From Nitzschia sp. pyKryTriq1 (Eukaryota; Bacillariophyta; Bacillariophyceae; Bacillariales; Bacillariaceae), in the NCBI GenBank assembly GCA_956465555.1, contig OY101121.1, positions 2,008,722 through 2,072,721 of the forward strand: a stretch of DNA of 64,000 bases. Direction: 5' to 3'. Positions within the stretch are counted from its first letter, which is position 1. The number at the start of each line of letters is the position of its first letter. The notes under the pieces were generated by a model that ran no database searches, was not told the DNA's origin, and worked only from the letters and a program-made list of their open reading frames with translations. The position numbers and the translations under genes were made by a program. Positions 52,814 through 63,347 of this stretch are shown piece by piece.

Positions 52814-55800
52814 CTAAATGGTTTCGGACGAAGTGGTCGTGCGGATGGATGGAATCACCGAGCGAGACTTGAGTCGCTGAAAGGACGACGCCGTAACAGT
52901 AGTAGCCGCGGATCGATTGGATCGCTGCGAATTATTATTGTCGTCATACGAAGGGATTTTGGAAGTACTGGATGGCGTCTTGAGGAAGGAATGTGGGGGC
53001 CGGGATGCTCGGGGCGGTGTCTGCAAGTCGACACTGGAATTGCTGGAGCTGGAACCAGCGCCTCCTTTGCGAACAGGAGTTCGCTCTCCGCCACTGGGAC
53101 GAGCTCGTTGAATCTTTTCCTTCTGTAACTTGCGCTGTAAGAACGCCTCTTGACGGCTGATCTTGTCCTTCAGAGCACTATTATCTTTCTCCAACTCAGC
53201 GACCATCTTCTTCGCGTTTGCCGCGTCCGTATATTTGACTTTCAGTTTGGCGAGGGACCGTTCAGCATTTTCTCGATTCAAGCGCTCCTCGGCCAATTTA
53301 GCAGTCAACTCGTTTTCTCGCTTGCAGAGTTCTTCTCGAGCGTACTTCAGCTCCGTCTGTGTCTCTGACAACTCCTGTCGGCACCGAGAGGTTTCTTCTT
53401 CCAAAGCACAAACTTGTGCCTGCTGCTTGTCTAGTTTCGACTCCAAATCCTTGTTGTGTTCCACCATCTCACCGAGCAAGGTCGTTCGCTCTCTCATGAC
53501 GCGATCGGTCTCATGAAATTTCTTCTCCATTGTTCGTAGCTTAGAAGTCACTTCGTCGGACTCCTTTCGAAGTTTCGACTCGAATTGTTGCCGTTGGACC
53601 TCCAAGTCCTCTTTAGCTTTCATGATGGATACATCCAGGGCATTTTTCATCCGATCTAGCTCTTCCTTTGCCGAGGTCTCTGACTTGATTAATTGATCGC
53701 ACGAGGCCAACAAGACTCGCTCTTGCTTTTGGAGGTCCAGTTCGCGCTCGCTCAATTCGGAAATTACAGTATGGCGTTCCGCTAGCTGCATTTCGACCTT
53801 TAGCTTCAGTGTCTCCAGATCATGAATTTTCTGATCCTTCTTGGCCAACTCCTCCTCGTGCTCTTCGCATAGTAAGAGGGCCTTCCGTTCTTGATCTTCA
53901 ATTTGGGTCTTCAAGCTCTTGTTTTCCCGTTTCAGATCATTCGATGCTCGAGTCATTTCTACTTCATTATCTTCCATCTGAGCCTTCAATTTTTGGAGAG
54001 ACTCGGATAGTGTGGCAATTGTTTCCTCCCTATCATTCAACTCAATGACCCTCAACTCCTGAATCTCGTCGTCCTTCAAAGCAATGGTAGTCTGTAGCTG
54101 TTTGATTTCAGAGCTCAATTCGACTTCCTTGGCTGCATAGACCTTGTCCTGTGATTCAATGGTTTCCTGAATCTGTGTTTCCAAAGACTTGATCTTGTCT
54201 TCCTGCTCGAAAATAATATCTTGGTACCTCTCCGCTTCTTCCATGGCCTTGACCTCCACACTAGCGAGCTTTGAATTGCTCTCCGAGTGTCGTTGGCGCT
54301 CTTCCGATAGTTGCACCTCCAAGTCCTCTTGAACGTTCTTGGCATACTGCTTGGAATCTTCCAGTGAATTTTCGAGTGAGCTGATGGCATCGTGCAGAGT
54401 CTCAATCTGCTTGTCCTTTTCGGCGATATTCTCATACACGACGCCGAGTTTATTCCCAAATTCCTGTAACGTCGCCTCTTTCAGATCGATCACGCCGTTC
54501 AGATCTTTGACTCGATTCTCCAGCTGCGAGCACTTCTCCGATAGGTCATTCGAATGTTGGGCGTGGGAAATTTTTTGTTTGGTAGTTTCTTCCAATTGTT
54601 GCTCAACTTCCAGCAGTCGAGACTCTCGTTCTTCAAGACTCTTGGATAACTTTTCGACCGCTGCGCGGGATTCCTCGAGCTCACGTTCGAGGATTGCTCG
54701 TTTTGTTTCTGACTCGTTAAATGCTTGTCCAATTTCACTCTCGTTCTTACTGAGGCCTTCGATTGTTAGCTCAAGTCCATCGATGTGTCGTGCTTTCTTG
54801 CTAATTTCCTGCTCCAGAATTTCGATTTCTTCACGGCAATCGAACAGTTGACACTCAGCCTTTTCAAGCTCGGACTTTCCACTTTGAATCGACTCTTCCA
54901 AAGATTCGATCAGTGCTTCCTTTTCTAGTAATGCATTGCATGCCTGATCGTGGTGTGATTTCAACTCTTGATACTGCTCTATTGACGTCTTGTTCGCGTC
55001 TGTAAGGTCGGCCTCGAGAGACGCAACTATTTCCTGCAGTGCCGCCTTTTCGGTTGTCAAAGTAGCCAACTCACTGTTTGATTTGCTGATATTTTTCTCG
55101 AGTGCAGCATTCGCTGCCTCCTGGGAAGCGACAATTTCTTCAAGGGAAACAAGTCTAGATTCACACGCCGACAATTTCTCTTCGGTTTCGGCTTGTGATT
55201 GCTTCGTTGCTTCGAAATCTTGTTCCATCTTCGACAACTCGAGCGACTTCGCCTCGAACTTGAGTTCTGCATCATGGATCACTGCCCGGTTTTCGGAAAG
55301 ACTGTCGAGCGCAGAGTGCAATTGTTGGTCCAGAGACATTGATCTCGCACTGAGAGTCGTTATTTCTTGTTCAAGGATATTGATCTTGGTCGTGCTCTCC
55401 GACAATTTCAACTCTAGATCTGATCTGACTTTCTCGTTTTCGGATAGCGCGGCGTCCATTTCTTTGATCTTTTCTTCGTGCGACGACAAAACTTTGGTTG
55501 TTACGTCAAGCTCTGACTTCAAAAGTGCATCTACTTCTTGCTTCTTCTTGAGGTGCTGTTCGGCTGACACTAGCATACTATGTTTCTCGTCCAGCTGGCC
55601 ATGTAAAGTCACGGCACGCTTCTCGAACTCTTGTTTTTCGAGCTCAACGAGTTTCATTTGCCGATCCTTCGAGGCCATAACCTTTACCGACTCTTTCAAT
55701 TCGCCTCTCAACTCTGATTGCTTCTCTTTCAGCTCAACAATTTGATTCTCAAGAACCATGATTCTTGATGTTGCTTCACGGTTATAGGTTTCTCGCTCTA

Positions 55801-58234
55801 ATTGGGCCTGGATTGCCGCTGAGTACTCTTCTTGAATCTTTTGAGTTTTCAGTTTCTGTTCCGAGAGAGCATCTTGTACGGTCTTTAGAACCTTTTCGAT
55901 CTGCACTTTATTAGAAAGCTCGCACTGAAGAAGATCAATATTGCTTTTTGCTTCCTCGAGTGTCTTAACAGAAGATTCCCTTTCTCCTAGCGTCCTGTCG
56001 AGTTCCTGCTGCAACCGATTGAGGGTGCTTTCTTTTTCTTCGAGTAGAGCGCGGGCAGTCGCTAGCTCTGTTTCAAGGTGCTTTGATCGAGAAAGTGCCA
56101 TTGACGAATCGTCCTCTGATTTCATCGACGTCTTTCGAATTTCTTCAGCCTGGTGCTCAAGTGACATATTTGCCTGCTTGAGTGTTTTGATCTGCTCTTC
56201 ACGTGATCGCAATTCCGAATGGGCCTTTCTCAGCGCTACTTCCAGCTCATTCTTCTTCTGTTCAATCTCTCTCTTGGAACTCCTTTCCGATTGAGCCTCC
56301 TCGAGCAAAAGCTTTCTCATCTCATTCAAATTTGTGACGAGTTCACCTAGTTCTTGGATGCGCTCTTCAAGCTCAGACCGTTCAGCCTCGGAGTCATCAT
56401 GCTCAGGTGCATCTTCTCGGTAATCGATTGCGCGGAGGTTGTTTTCCAATCGTTTCACGTGCTGGTGATGTTTGGAATACTCACACTGATTTGTCTCAAG
56501 CGTGTTTTCCATTGATCGAAGTTGATCGTCGCGCGATTGAATCTCGGCTTCAAGCTCGCTAACCTCTTGCCTAGCCCTGGAAAGCGAAGATTGAACGGCG
56601 TTCGAGATTTCATCTTTTTCCTGTTGAAGCTGTAGAATATATTTCTCCTTTTGTACAATGTCTCTTCGACCTTCACTCAAAGCCGTTTCTAGCTTTTCTA
56701 TCCATCGACTTCGTGATGCAAGCTCAGACTGTAGGGAAACAGCTTCATTTCGAGCTTCGGCCAAAGATGCTTCGAGGTCGGCACGAAGCTCCTCCTTTTC
56801 GGCTTCAAGGAGGTCCCGAAAGTCACCCTCCCTTTCCTGACGGTGCAGTTGTTGACGACTGAGTTGAAATTCGAGCTCTTTCATCTTCCGTTGCATATTA
56901 GCTCTCTCCTCTTCGAGAGACTCCTTGTCGATAGTCAAATGTGCGTTTTCGTTGGTGAGATCAGCTAGATTCGAATCCAATATCTCAACGTATTCAACCA
57001 AAGCACTGTGATCAGACTCCAACTTTTCTAGTTGCTTGACTTTGATTTCGAGATTTTTCTTTTCCTCCTCTGCTTCGTCAAGACAAGTTTGCTTCTTCAT
57101 GAGCTCCCCCATTTGTCCAGAGAACTCTTCTTTAAGTCCCAGCATGAAGGCATCCTTTTCTTCAATTTTCTGTTGCAGGAGAGATAAAGTTTCCTCGTAG
57201 TCCTCATCGGTTGATTCAGATCGTTGATCTAGTAGCTGCCCCTCAAGTTCTGAAATCCTCTGTTCATAGTCGGCCACGATTTGCTCCGCTTCCTCCTGTC
57301 TCAGCGCCTTTTCCCTGCGCAAGGAGTTCTTCATATACATATTGTCTTGTAGGATTCGTTCCATTTGATCAATCTTTGATTGCTTGGTCTCAATGTCTTC
57401 AGCATGTGCTAGTCGCTGCCTTTCCATTTCGATTTCAGCCCGCCTACGTTCCAGACGTCGTTCGTCCTCGATCTGTTGCTTCTCTTCGGTGAGCTGCCGA
57501 ATATTTCCGAGGCACTCTTGCAAAGTAGTCACAATGCAGTCATGTTCTCGTTGGAGCTTTTGCAATTTCTCCTGAAGTTTCTCACGTGCGAGCTCTGACT
57601 CCTGTAACATATTACGCAAATATTGCAAGTCTTTTGTTTCCTGATCGGTGTCGGTCAGTTGGTTTTGAATGGATTCCAGAGCCTGAGTAAGTTCTCGATT
57701 CTGCGCTCTAAGACGACTCGATTCCCGCATTTTTTCCTCCTGAGAGGCACATCGTTTCACCAAAGCTTGAATTTCCCGTTCTCGCAATGCTAGTTGTTTC
57801 TGAATGTTTCGCTTCTCTTTCTCGAGTTGCTTAGCTTTTTCAACGAGGTTACTCCGCTCTTGGTCGATCGAGCCGAGGCCTTGCTGAATGGTGTGAAAGC
57901 GCTGGTGAAGGACGCGTAGCTGACCATCTTTTTGCTCATTGGCGGAGCGTAGGTCTTGAATTTCTTCTTCTTGTCGAGACTCAATGCTTTGACCTGAAGT
58001 GGATCTCCGAGACGTGCTGGGTCTCGTCTGAGACATTACGGACGAGCGCTGTTGATGAGGCGTTCTCTCAAAGAGCATTTTTCTTGTGGGAGTTATTTGA
58101 CCAATTGTTGACGGAGTATCGGCACCGGAAGAAGTTGGAGAGACTAAGGTCATGCCGGCAGGACTTCGAGCCTTTTCGGCTGTTTGAGGGATAGCCCGCT
58201 GGGTGGGATCAAACCACATGATTGGAGACACCAT
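52814..58234 (-). CDS. Giant coiled-coil protein (1,806 aa)
   Basis: Single exon; ATG at 58234 (MVSPIMWFDPTQRA). Residues ~90-1700 are an almost uninterrupted coiled coil rich in Glu, Lys, Leu, Gln and Ser, with few Pro or Gly. Both ends are basic, Ser/Thr-rich and disordered with proline-directed sites: SPAGMTLVSPTSSG, ITPTRKMLF and ERTPHQ at the N-terminus, and ERTPVRKGG, LQTPPRASRPP and FLKTPSS at the C-terminus. The architecture resembles golgins, centrosomal or NuMA-like spacers; no GRIP, GRAB, CH or kinesin motor domain is visible, and there is no membrane segment. The TP/SP sites suggest cell-cycle kinase control (inferred). Confidence 0.85.
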   Translation of the reverse strand: MVSPIMWFDPTQRAIPQTAEKARSPAGMTLVSPTSSGADTPSTIGQITPTRKMLFERTPHQQRSSVMSQTRPSTSRRSTSGQSIESRQEEEIQDLRSANEQKDGQLRVLHQRFHTIQQGLGSIDQERSNLVEKAKQLEKEKRNIQKQLALREREIQALVKRCASQEEKMRESSRLRAQNRELTQALESIQNQLTDTDQETKDLQYLRNMLQESELAREKLQEKLQKLQREHDCIVTTLQECLGNIRQLTEEKQQIEDERRLERRRAEIEMERQRLAHAEDIETKQSKIDQMERILQDNMYMKNSLRREKALRQEEAEQIVADYEQRISELEGQLLDQRSESTDEDYEETLSLLQQKIEEKDAFMLGLKEEFSGQMGELMKKQTCLDEAEEEKKNLEIKVKQLEKLESDHSALVEYVEILDSNLADLTNENAHLTIDKESLEEERANMQRKMKELEFQLSRQQLHRQEREGDFRDLLEAEKEELRADLEASLAEARNEAVSLQSELASRSRWIEKLETALSEGRRDIVQKEKYILQLQQEKDEISNAVQSSLSRARQEVSELEAEIQSRDDQLRSMENTLETNQCEYSKHHQHVKRLENNLRAIDYREDAPEHDDSEAERSELEERIQELGELVTNLNEMRKLLLEEAQSERSSKREIEQKKNELEVALRKAHSELRSREEQIKTLKQANMSLEHQAEEIRKTSMKSEDDSSMALSRSKHLETELATARALLEEKESTLNRLQQELDRTLGERESSVKTLEEAKSNIDLLQCELSNKVQIEKVLKTVQDALSEQKLKTQKIQEEYSAAIQAQLERETYNREATSRIMVLENQIVELKEKQSELRGELKESVKVMASKDRQMKLVELEKQEFEKRAVTLHGQLDEKHSMLVSAEQHLKKKQEVDALLKSELDVTTKVLSSHEEKIKEMDAALSENEKVRSDLELKLSESTTKINILEQEITTLSARSMSLDQQLHSALDSLSENRAVIHDAELKFEAKSLELSKMEQDFEATKQSQAETEEKLSACESRLVSLEEIVASQEAANAALEKNISKSNSELATLTTEKAALQEIVASLEADLTDANKTSIEQYQELKSHHDQACNALLEKEALIESLEESIQSGKSELEKAECQLFDCREEIEILEQEISKKARHIDGLELTIEGLSKNESEIGQAFNESETKRAILERELEESRAAVEKLSKSLEERESRLLEVEQQLEETTKQKISHAQHSNDLSEKCSQLENRVKDLNGVIDLKEATLQEFGNKLGVVYENIAEKDKQIETLHDAISSLENSLEDSKQYAKNVQEDLEVQLSEERQRHSESNSKLASVEVKAMEEAERYQDIIFEQEDKIKSLETQIQETIESQDKVYAAKEVELSSEIKQLQTTIALKDDEIQELRVIELNDREETIATLSESLQKLKAQMEDNEVEMTRASNDLKRENKSLKTQIEDQERKALLLCEEHEEELAKKDQKIHDLETLKLKVEMQLAERHTVISELSERELDLQKQERVLLASCDQLIKSETSAKEELDRMKNALDVSIMKAKEDLEVQRQQFESKLRKESDEVTSKLRTMEKKFHETDRVMRERTTLLGEMVEHNKDLESKLDKQQAQVCALEEETSRCRQELSETQTELKYAREELCKRENELTAKLAEERLNRENAERSLAKLKVKYTDAANAKKMVAELEKDNSALKDKISRQEAFLQRKLQKEKIQRARPSGGERTPVRKGGAGSSSSNSSVDLQTPPRASRPPHSFLKTPSSTSKIPSYDDNNNSQRSNRSAATTVTASSFQRLKSRSVIPSIRTTTSSETI

Positions 58235-58875
58235 GGTTGTGTTGTTTGTGTCGATCAATTAAGAATATATTTGATATCACCAAGGAGGAGTTATTCCAAC
58301 ACCCGATAAGGTTCCTAAGAGGAGAGCACAGTAGAGATATGTACGAGTAAAAGGCAGTCTCGTCGATTGGAATAACCTCTACTTGTACCGGTACAAGTAC
58401 GACTTGCACCAATGAATCAATTCAATATTTCCAGCCTTTGCGGGGTGCAGTTATCTGAATAACAGAGCAAGCAACTTTTGTTCCAACGGTGGAGGCAGTT
58501 GACGCCTCGTCCGGCGAGTATATACTATACGGTTCTGAATACTTTTGTTCTATAAGTTTAGAAAAGGGCTTAGGCTAAATATCTTGACCAACGATCACCT
58601 ATTCAATCCGAAAAATCGACTATCACGATCGCTTTTTCGTTGTGACGTCAGTGAGGCTCTGTCCACATCACGCACGCATAAAAGCACGACAGATGAGGGT
58701 ACATACAAGCACTGTACACTGGTGCTGTAAAGGGGCGGGACACGAGACAATAAGCAAAAGGCGTCGAGGTTGGAGGTTGGAGGTTGGAGGGACGAGAGTC
58801 GGAAGTTGGAATTCGGAATATCGAAGACAAGGGAGAGTGACACAATAAACAGCAACAAAAATCTTTAAAGTTACC
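58235..58875. other. Divergent intergenic region
   Basis: Palindromic ACTTGTACCGGTACAAGTAC lies at 58381-58400, 150 bp upstream of the coiled-coil ATG. A GGAGGTT tandem is at 58770-58790 in the leader of the DUF1517 gene. Confidence 0.6.
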
Positions 58876-59634
58876 ATGATGACGACCCGCCTTCGAAACT
58901 ATCTTTTCGCCAGCATGGCTGTAACCGGAGCCTTTGCCTTTTCGCCGAAGCTACCAAGCAATTTTGGATCCAGTCTTTCGACAACGACGACGGCGGCGGC
59001 GACGACGGCGACGGCGGCGACAACCCGTTTGCAACTCTTTGACAAGCTTTTCGAGGAAGAGGGAATGCTCGGCAAAGGAGTCACGGTCGGAAAGATTCAG
59101 GTAGCCTTGATCAGTCCCGACCGATCGAGTACTAGTATTTTCTCATTACTTGAAGATCATGCTATGAACACAGGGGACCAACCTCAAGAGCTTGCTCGGA
59201 TGGCCAACGATGTCTGCCTCGATCTCTTGCGCAAATCCGAGGATTGGGTGGCGGCCTGCAGTACGAGCAAGTGGTTCAAATCCAGTGAAGCTGGTAAAGC
59301 GGAGAGCTACTATAACGACCTCGCCAACACTGAAGCCGCAAAATTTGAGAAAGAATACATTCCCGACGATGACAGCGATGAATCAGACGGTGTCTCAACA
59401 ATGGTGGTAGTAAGTCTGATCTTGGAAATCCAGGGAGATTCGACCAAGTTTGATGGTGCAGGATATTCTATTGCTGGAACGAAAGAGGTTTTGGCAAGCA
59501 TCGCTAGTGATTGCTTGGTGGACGATGGATACTGTGTCAATGCTGTTGAAGTCTTTTGGACCCCTGGCGAGCCAAAGGAAGTATTGACCAGGGCGGAAAT
59601 GATTATGGACTTTCCCGAGTTGATCGATGTGTAG
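58876..59634 (+). CDS. Plastid-targeted DUF1517-family protein
   Basis: 252 residues. MMTTRLRNYLFASMAVTGAFAFSP is a signal peptide whose cleavage site GA-FAF matches the ASAFAP rule for import into complex plastids, followed by a Thr/Ala-rich transit region. The mature part follows the DUF1517 pattern: GKIQVALISPDRSS, NDVCLDLLRKSEDWVAAC (the 'LLRH..YWVY' block), FEKEYIPD, MVVVSLILEIQG, and NAVEVFWTPGEPKEVLTRAE followed by DFPEL (the 'AVEVLWTPQ....L...E....YP.L' end). Members are plastid or cyanobacterial proteins of uncertain function. Usual members have a longer, membrane-anchored N-terminus, absent here. Confidence 0.82.
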   Translation: MMTTRLRNYLFASMAVTGAFAFSPKLPSNFGSSLSTTTTAAATTATAATTRLQLFDKLFEEEGMLGKGVTVGKIQVALISPDRSSTSIFSLLEDHAMNTGDQPQELARMANDVCLDLLRKSEDWVAACSTSKWFKSSEAGKAESYYNDLANTEAAKFEKEYIPDDDSDESDGVSTMVVVSLILEIQGDSTKFDGAGYSIAGTKEVLASIASDCLVDDGYCVNAVEVFWTPGEPKEVLTRAEMIMDFPELIDV

Positions 59635-59861
59635 CAAAGAACGTATCCAAAAGTATGTACTGTAACATGCAGAGATAATCTTTCTTCGTGACTATTTTTC
59701 ACAGAAGGGCAGTAATGCCTATCTTAGAAATACAACAGAAGGCTTTCAAGTTGTTGTTCTAGAGGATCATTGTGTTTTATTTGGAAATCGTAACATGCAT
59801 GAGGAGGCTAAGGTGAGTAAAAGGTGAAGTGGGTGGTAATTTTGAATTCGGCGACCTCCAT
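59635..59861. other. Short convergent intergenic gap
   Basis: 3' flanks of the DUF1517 and sorting-receptor genes. Nothing recognised. Confidence 0.4.
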
Positions 59862-62056
59862 TTATGATGACATGAATTGCTGGCTTGCTTCTCCCATCCT
59901 GGCAAAAGCCATGGGATTGCTCGAGTCGCCATCATTATCCTCGAGGGGCATGTATTCGGCGAGGATACCTCGCACTTGTTCTCGCATGTTTTCTCGGGTC
60001 TTGTTGTAGTGCCAGTAACCAAGGCCTCCGAAAACAGCAATGACCATGAGCATGCTGGTAGCAAAGGTGTGAGTGGAGACCGAGCCAGAGCTGCTTCCGC
60101 CTCCTCCGTAGTTGCCAGAGCATTTGCCCTCGGTCACACAAGTCGTGGGATCCGAACAACTGGCGCACTGCTCACAAATCTTTGGCACGGTACCCTCTGC
60201 GTATCCAGCACAAATGGCGTGGAAGATCGAGTTGGACGAAAGTTGCCCCCGAATGGCAGCAGTGTTGACAAAGGCAGTGGGCAAGACCACGACTCCACGC
60301 TCTGTTTGGGCAGCAATTTCCAAATCCAAGAAAGCGTTGGGAGCATCATTCTCCAAACCACCACTATCAATCATGCATCGGTTAATCTTGTCCGCTTCTA
60401 CACCAGCATGCTTGTAGCAATCAGCAACACAGTCTTCGTTCATGAAATAGTCAGGGCTCGCGCATCGTGCAATGAACTCTTCAACGTAATTCCACCAGAT
60501 TTCACCAATACCGTTGTTCTCCCCGTAGTGCTTCCAAATGCACAGCCGACGAAGCGATTCCTTGACAACATCGGCTCCTGAGATTCCTTTCTCCAAGTCA
60601 TTGTCAGGGTCGGTAGCACAGTACCTGCCGTTATTGGTACACAAGTTATAGCAAAAGTTTTCTCCATCATTTCCCTGGCAATGGGTGCGAACGCCGTCGT
60701 AAATGTACATGTGGGGAGTAAAGTAAGCCCGGTCACCGAGCTTTTTCGCGATCGGCTTGAAGCTTTTGAGGAAATTTCGGCTCACAATATCGGTAGGAAC
60801 GGTCCACAAGTCGTATTCGACGCGGTCATCCGGGGTGGGCAAGGACCAAGCCATTTCCAGTTGTACCGGGTGATCATCCATGAGTTGTGCCTTGACGGCA
60901 TCCGCATCTTTCTTGAACATGAGGAAAGAAGGGATGGAGATGTCCGAGCCACTGCCATCGTCAGCCATAATGGGCTCGGAAGTCTCACAGGTTGGGTTAT
61001 CTGAGTCTGCCACGCATTCCGTGTCCGAGCAGAGGCATGTGTTGTCGGCAATGATAACACCGGAAGCTCCTGAACGTTGAGCATTTCGAACCTTGCACAA
61101 CAAAACACGGTGAGGATGGGACATCTAAAATGTTGATCATACCAACTCCATCACACACTAGCAGTAATGCATGAATGACTTGGACGGATGGGGAGAGTGA
61201 CTGATGATTCAGTGATTGACTGACTGACTGACGGACTCACCTTTTTAACAAATGTGCAGCCACCTCGATCCAACATGAGAATGTAAGGCGAGGGCCAGGG
61301 TGCCATCTTTCCTCCACTTTTCGGACGAGAAGGGTACCCTTTTGTGGTGTCCACATTGGGATCACACAAGTCCGAATCGGCATAGTAAACATTTTGAGCA
61401 ATGGATCCTCCATAGGGCGGCACTCCGAACAAAGCCTCTCTGTGATCGTATCCTTCCTCCTTGAACAAGCTGTGGGGGATCTACAATACCAATAGCAACG
61501 GAAAGACACATGAGCACATGGCCATATCACAAGAATAAAAAAGAGGCAAACGCATATGGGAACTGGTAAAATGCCTCGAAAGGCCGTCAATAATAACGTG
61601 AAGAGGAAAGTGACTGCTTGCGGGCAACATTCACGATCGTTTTCCCCATCCAACAGTGACACGCCTCTTGCACTGAGGGATACTGCAAGTAGTTACTTGA
61701 CCACCGGGTAAAGTAGAGGTAGGACCATGGTCCATTCTCCCATGACATGCATAGCGTGGAACAAGGTGGGAGCCGGAAAGCTAAGAGACCCCGTCGCGTC
61801 ATCCGGTGCGCTGCTCTTGAAACCCACGTAGAAAAATGTACTACGCCTACGAAAGTTCGGGGGACTTCCCAAAATGTAGGCTGCTGGCACGATCCACGAA
61901 CATGGCAGAACCTGGGTCTTTATTGCATTGCATTGTCGAAGAATAACCACCAAAATAACTTACATGGATCATCAATCGACTCGAGACATTGTCAGGAGTT
62001 TTTGCTTGGCTGGAGGCCAAAAGAAGAGATGCCAAGGCAACGCGAAAGATCGTCAT
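59862..62056 (-). CDS. VSR: Vacuolar sorting receptor (BP80/VSR type)
   Basis: Three exons: 62056-61964, 61480-61241 and 61091-59862; introns 483 bp (long for this window) and 149 bp. 520 residues. Signal peptide MTIFRVALASLLLASSQAK; PA domain with ALFGVPPYGGSIAQNV, YILMLDRGGCTFVKKVRNAQ (across exons 2 and 3) and SGASGVIIADN. The central domain has LCTNNGRYCATDPDNDLE, SGADVVKESLRRLCIW and GEIWWNYVEEFIARC, diagnostic of plant VSRs. A Cys-rich segment (CEQCASCSDPTTC), one membrane helix and a cytosolic tail with YMPLED follow; YMPL is the clathrin-adaptor tyrosine motif of BP80. It carries soluble hydrolases from Golgi to vacuole. The plant EGF repeats appear reduced to one short Cys cluster. 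Confidence 0.93.
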
Positions 62057-62948
62057 CTTGGTGTGAGTAAAAGTAAAATGAGAGAGAAAGAAAGTGAAAA
62101 CCCGCCGACCCGCCGGTCCCGTCGCGATACATACTGTACGGCAGGCGAGCCCCAAGGCGCCGCGTTCCATCGCGGAGGAAGGAATTCTGGCGCTCTGGGC
62201 CCAAATCATCATGAAGGCTCATCATAATACCCCTCAGCTACTTGTTTTTGAAAAAATGTTCATAATATTCGACTTTATGCTTGGGGGTAACCAGATCACT
62301 CCCCCGAAAGTGTGATTTACAAGTCACATCGCGAGCTCTACAGGTGCCTGGTACACTTTCTACATTCATGAGGTGCGCTTCGAGCTCGTATGACTCAAAT
62401 TTCGTTCTCCTACTACTTGCTGGCTTGCTTCTCCTTGGACGTCAAACAACATTCCAAAACCTACAGCAACGAGGATAATAATCCATCCAGCAAACGCGAG
62501 ATGAGCTATAGTACTAACAGTAGCTGCTGGTACTGGTACAGTATCGTAGTCTACGCTCGATGGCAAACAAAAAGAAGAGAATCTTGCTTCGACCGCCGAC
62601 TGGCCTGCTTCCACGCACCGACAACAACGACAACACCATCGTCCGACCCTCGCGACGACGACCGACGACGACGAGGACAACTTCACTCTACTAGGTCCCT
62701 ATACTTTGTTATATGTTGTTTGTAAGCTATCGTTATTTTGCCAGCATGCCAATAATATACTGTACCGGTACCGCAGATAACGAAGAAAGACGCCACACAC
62801 GAAACATCTGATTCATACCCTACGAACCTCCTGAAAGCTAAAGCAGTCGATTTTTTGTCAAAGATATTCATAGTATTGGAAATTCGAGCCGTTGTTAACA
62901 AGTTTCCTCATTCCTGACGAAAAAAGTTCGGATATCGTCATCATTATC
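62057..62948. other. Divergent intergenic region
   Basis: GTACC words near 62348, 62533 and 62760. Ser/Arg-rich open frames are repeat-derived. No gene recognised. Confidence 0.5.
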
Positions 62949-63347
62949 ATGGTCGACTGCAAGATCTTTAGCGATCGGCGCTTTAAATGTCATTCCGTCT
63001 ACGGAAAGCAAGGCGAAGATTGTCTCCACGAAGAATTAACCGAAAAACGGTGCCTCTCCTTGCATCACTGCCCTCGACAAGCCAAGGAATACTATGGAGA
63101 TGCCCCGATGACGACCAATAATAATACTGCTGACGCCACGCTCCCTTTTTTGGTCAACAAGGCGCTGTGTGCTTCCTGGGCCGAATCTTTTGCCTACGTC
63201 GATAAGGAATTGGAATTTGGACCTGATGTGGCGGCTCATCATCGGGATGCCAAGGAAATTGTGTCGAAAGATCGGGCCTTGAAACGAGAATGTCGAGATA
63301 TTGCCTTTACCTTGGCCCAGTGCTTGAGAAACAAAAAACTATTTTGA
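62949..63347 (+). CDS. Small Cys-rich protein of unknown function
   Basis: 132 residues from ATG 62949 (MVDCKIFSDRRFKCHSVYG); the frame is open 19 codons upstream without a better start. Cysteines are spaced in pairs (KCHSVYGKQGEDCL, KRCLSLHHCPRQ, LCASW, ECRDIAFTLAQC), reminiscent of CHCH/Cmc1-type intermembrane-space proteins, but clean twin CX9C motifs are not present. The C-terminal half is helical. No signal peptide. The density of non-repetitive coding and conserved-looking Cys/Trp residues supports a real gene; a role in respiratory-chain assembly would be a guess. Confidence 0.55.
   Translation: MVDCKIFSDRRFKCHSVYGKQGEDCLHEELTEKRCLSLHHCPRQAKEYYGDAPMTTNNNTADATLPFLVNKALCASWAESFAYVDKELEFGPDVAAHHRDAKEIVSKDRALKRECRDIAFTLAQCLRNKKLF

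Noticed and set aside
61693-61953. Possible extra exon or nested gene in the long VSR intron
   Set aside because: The peptide has no resemblance to VSRs, and joining 61964 to 61480 gives an uninterrupted in-phase family sequence.
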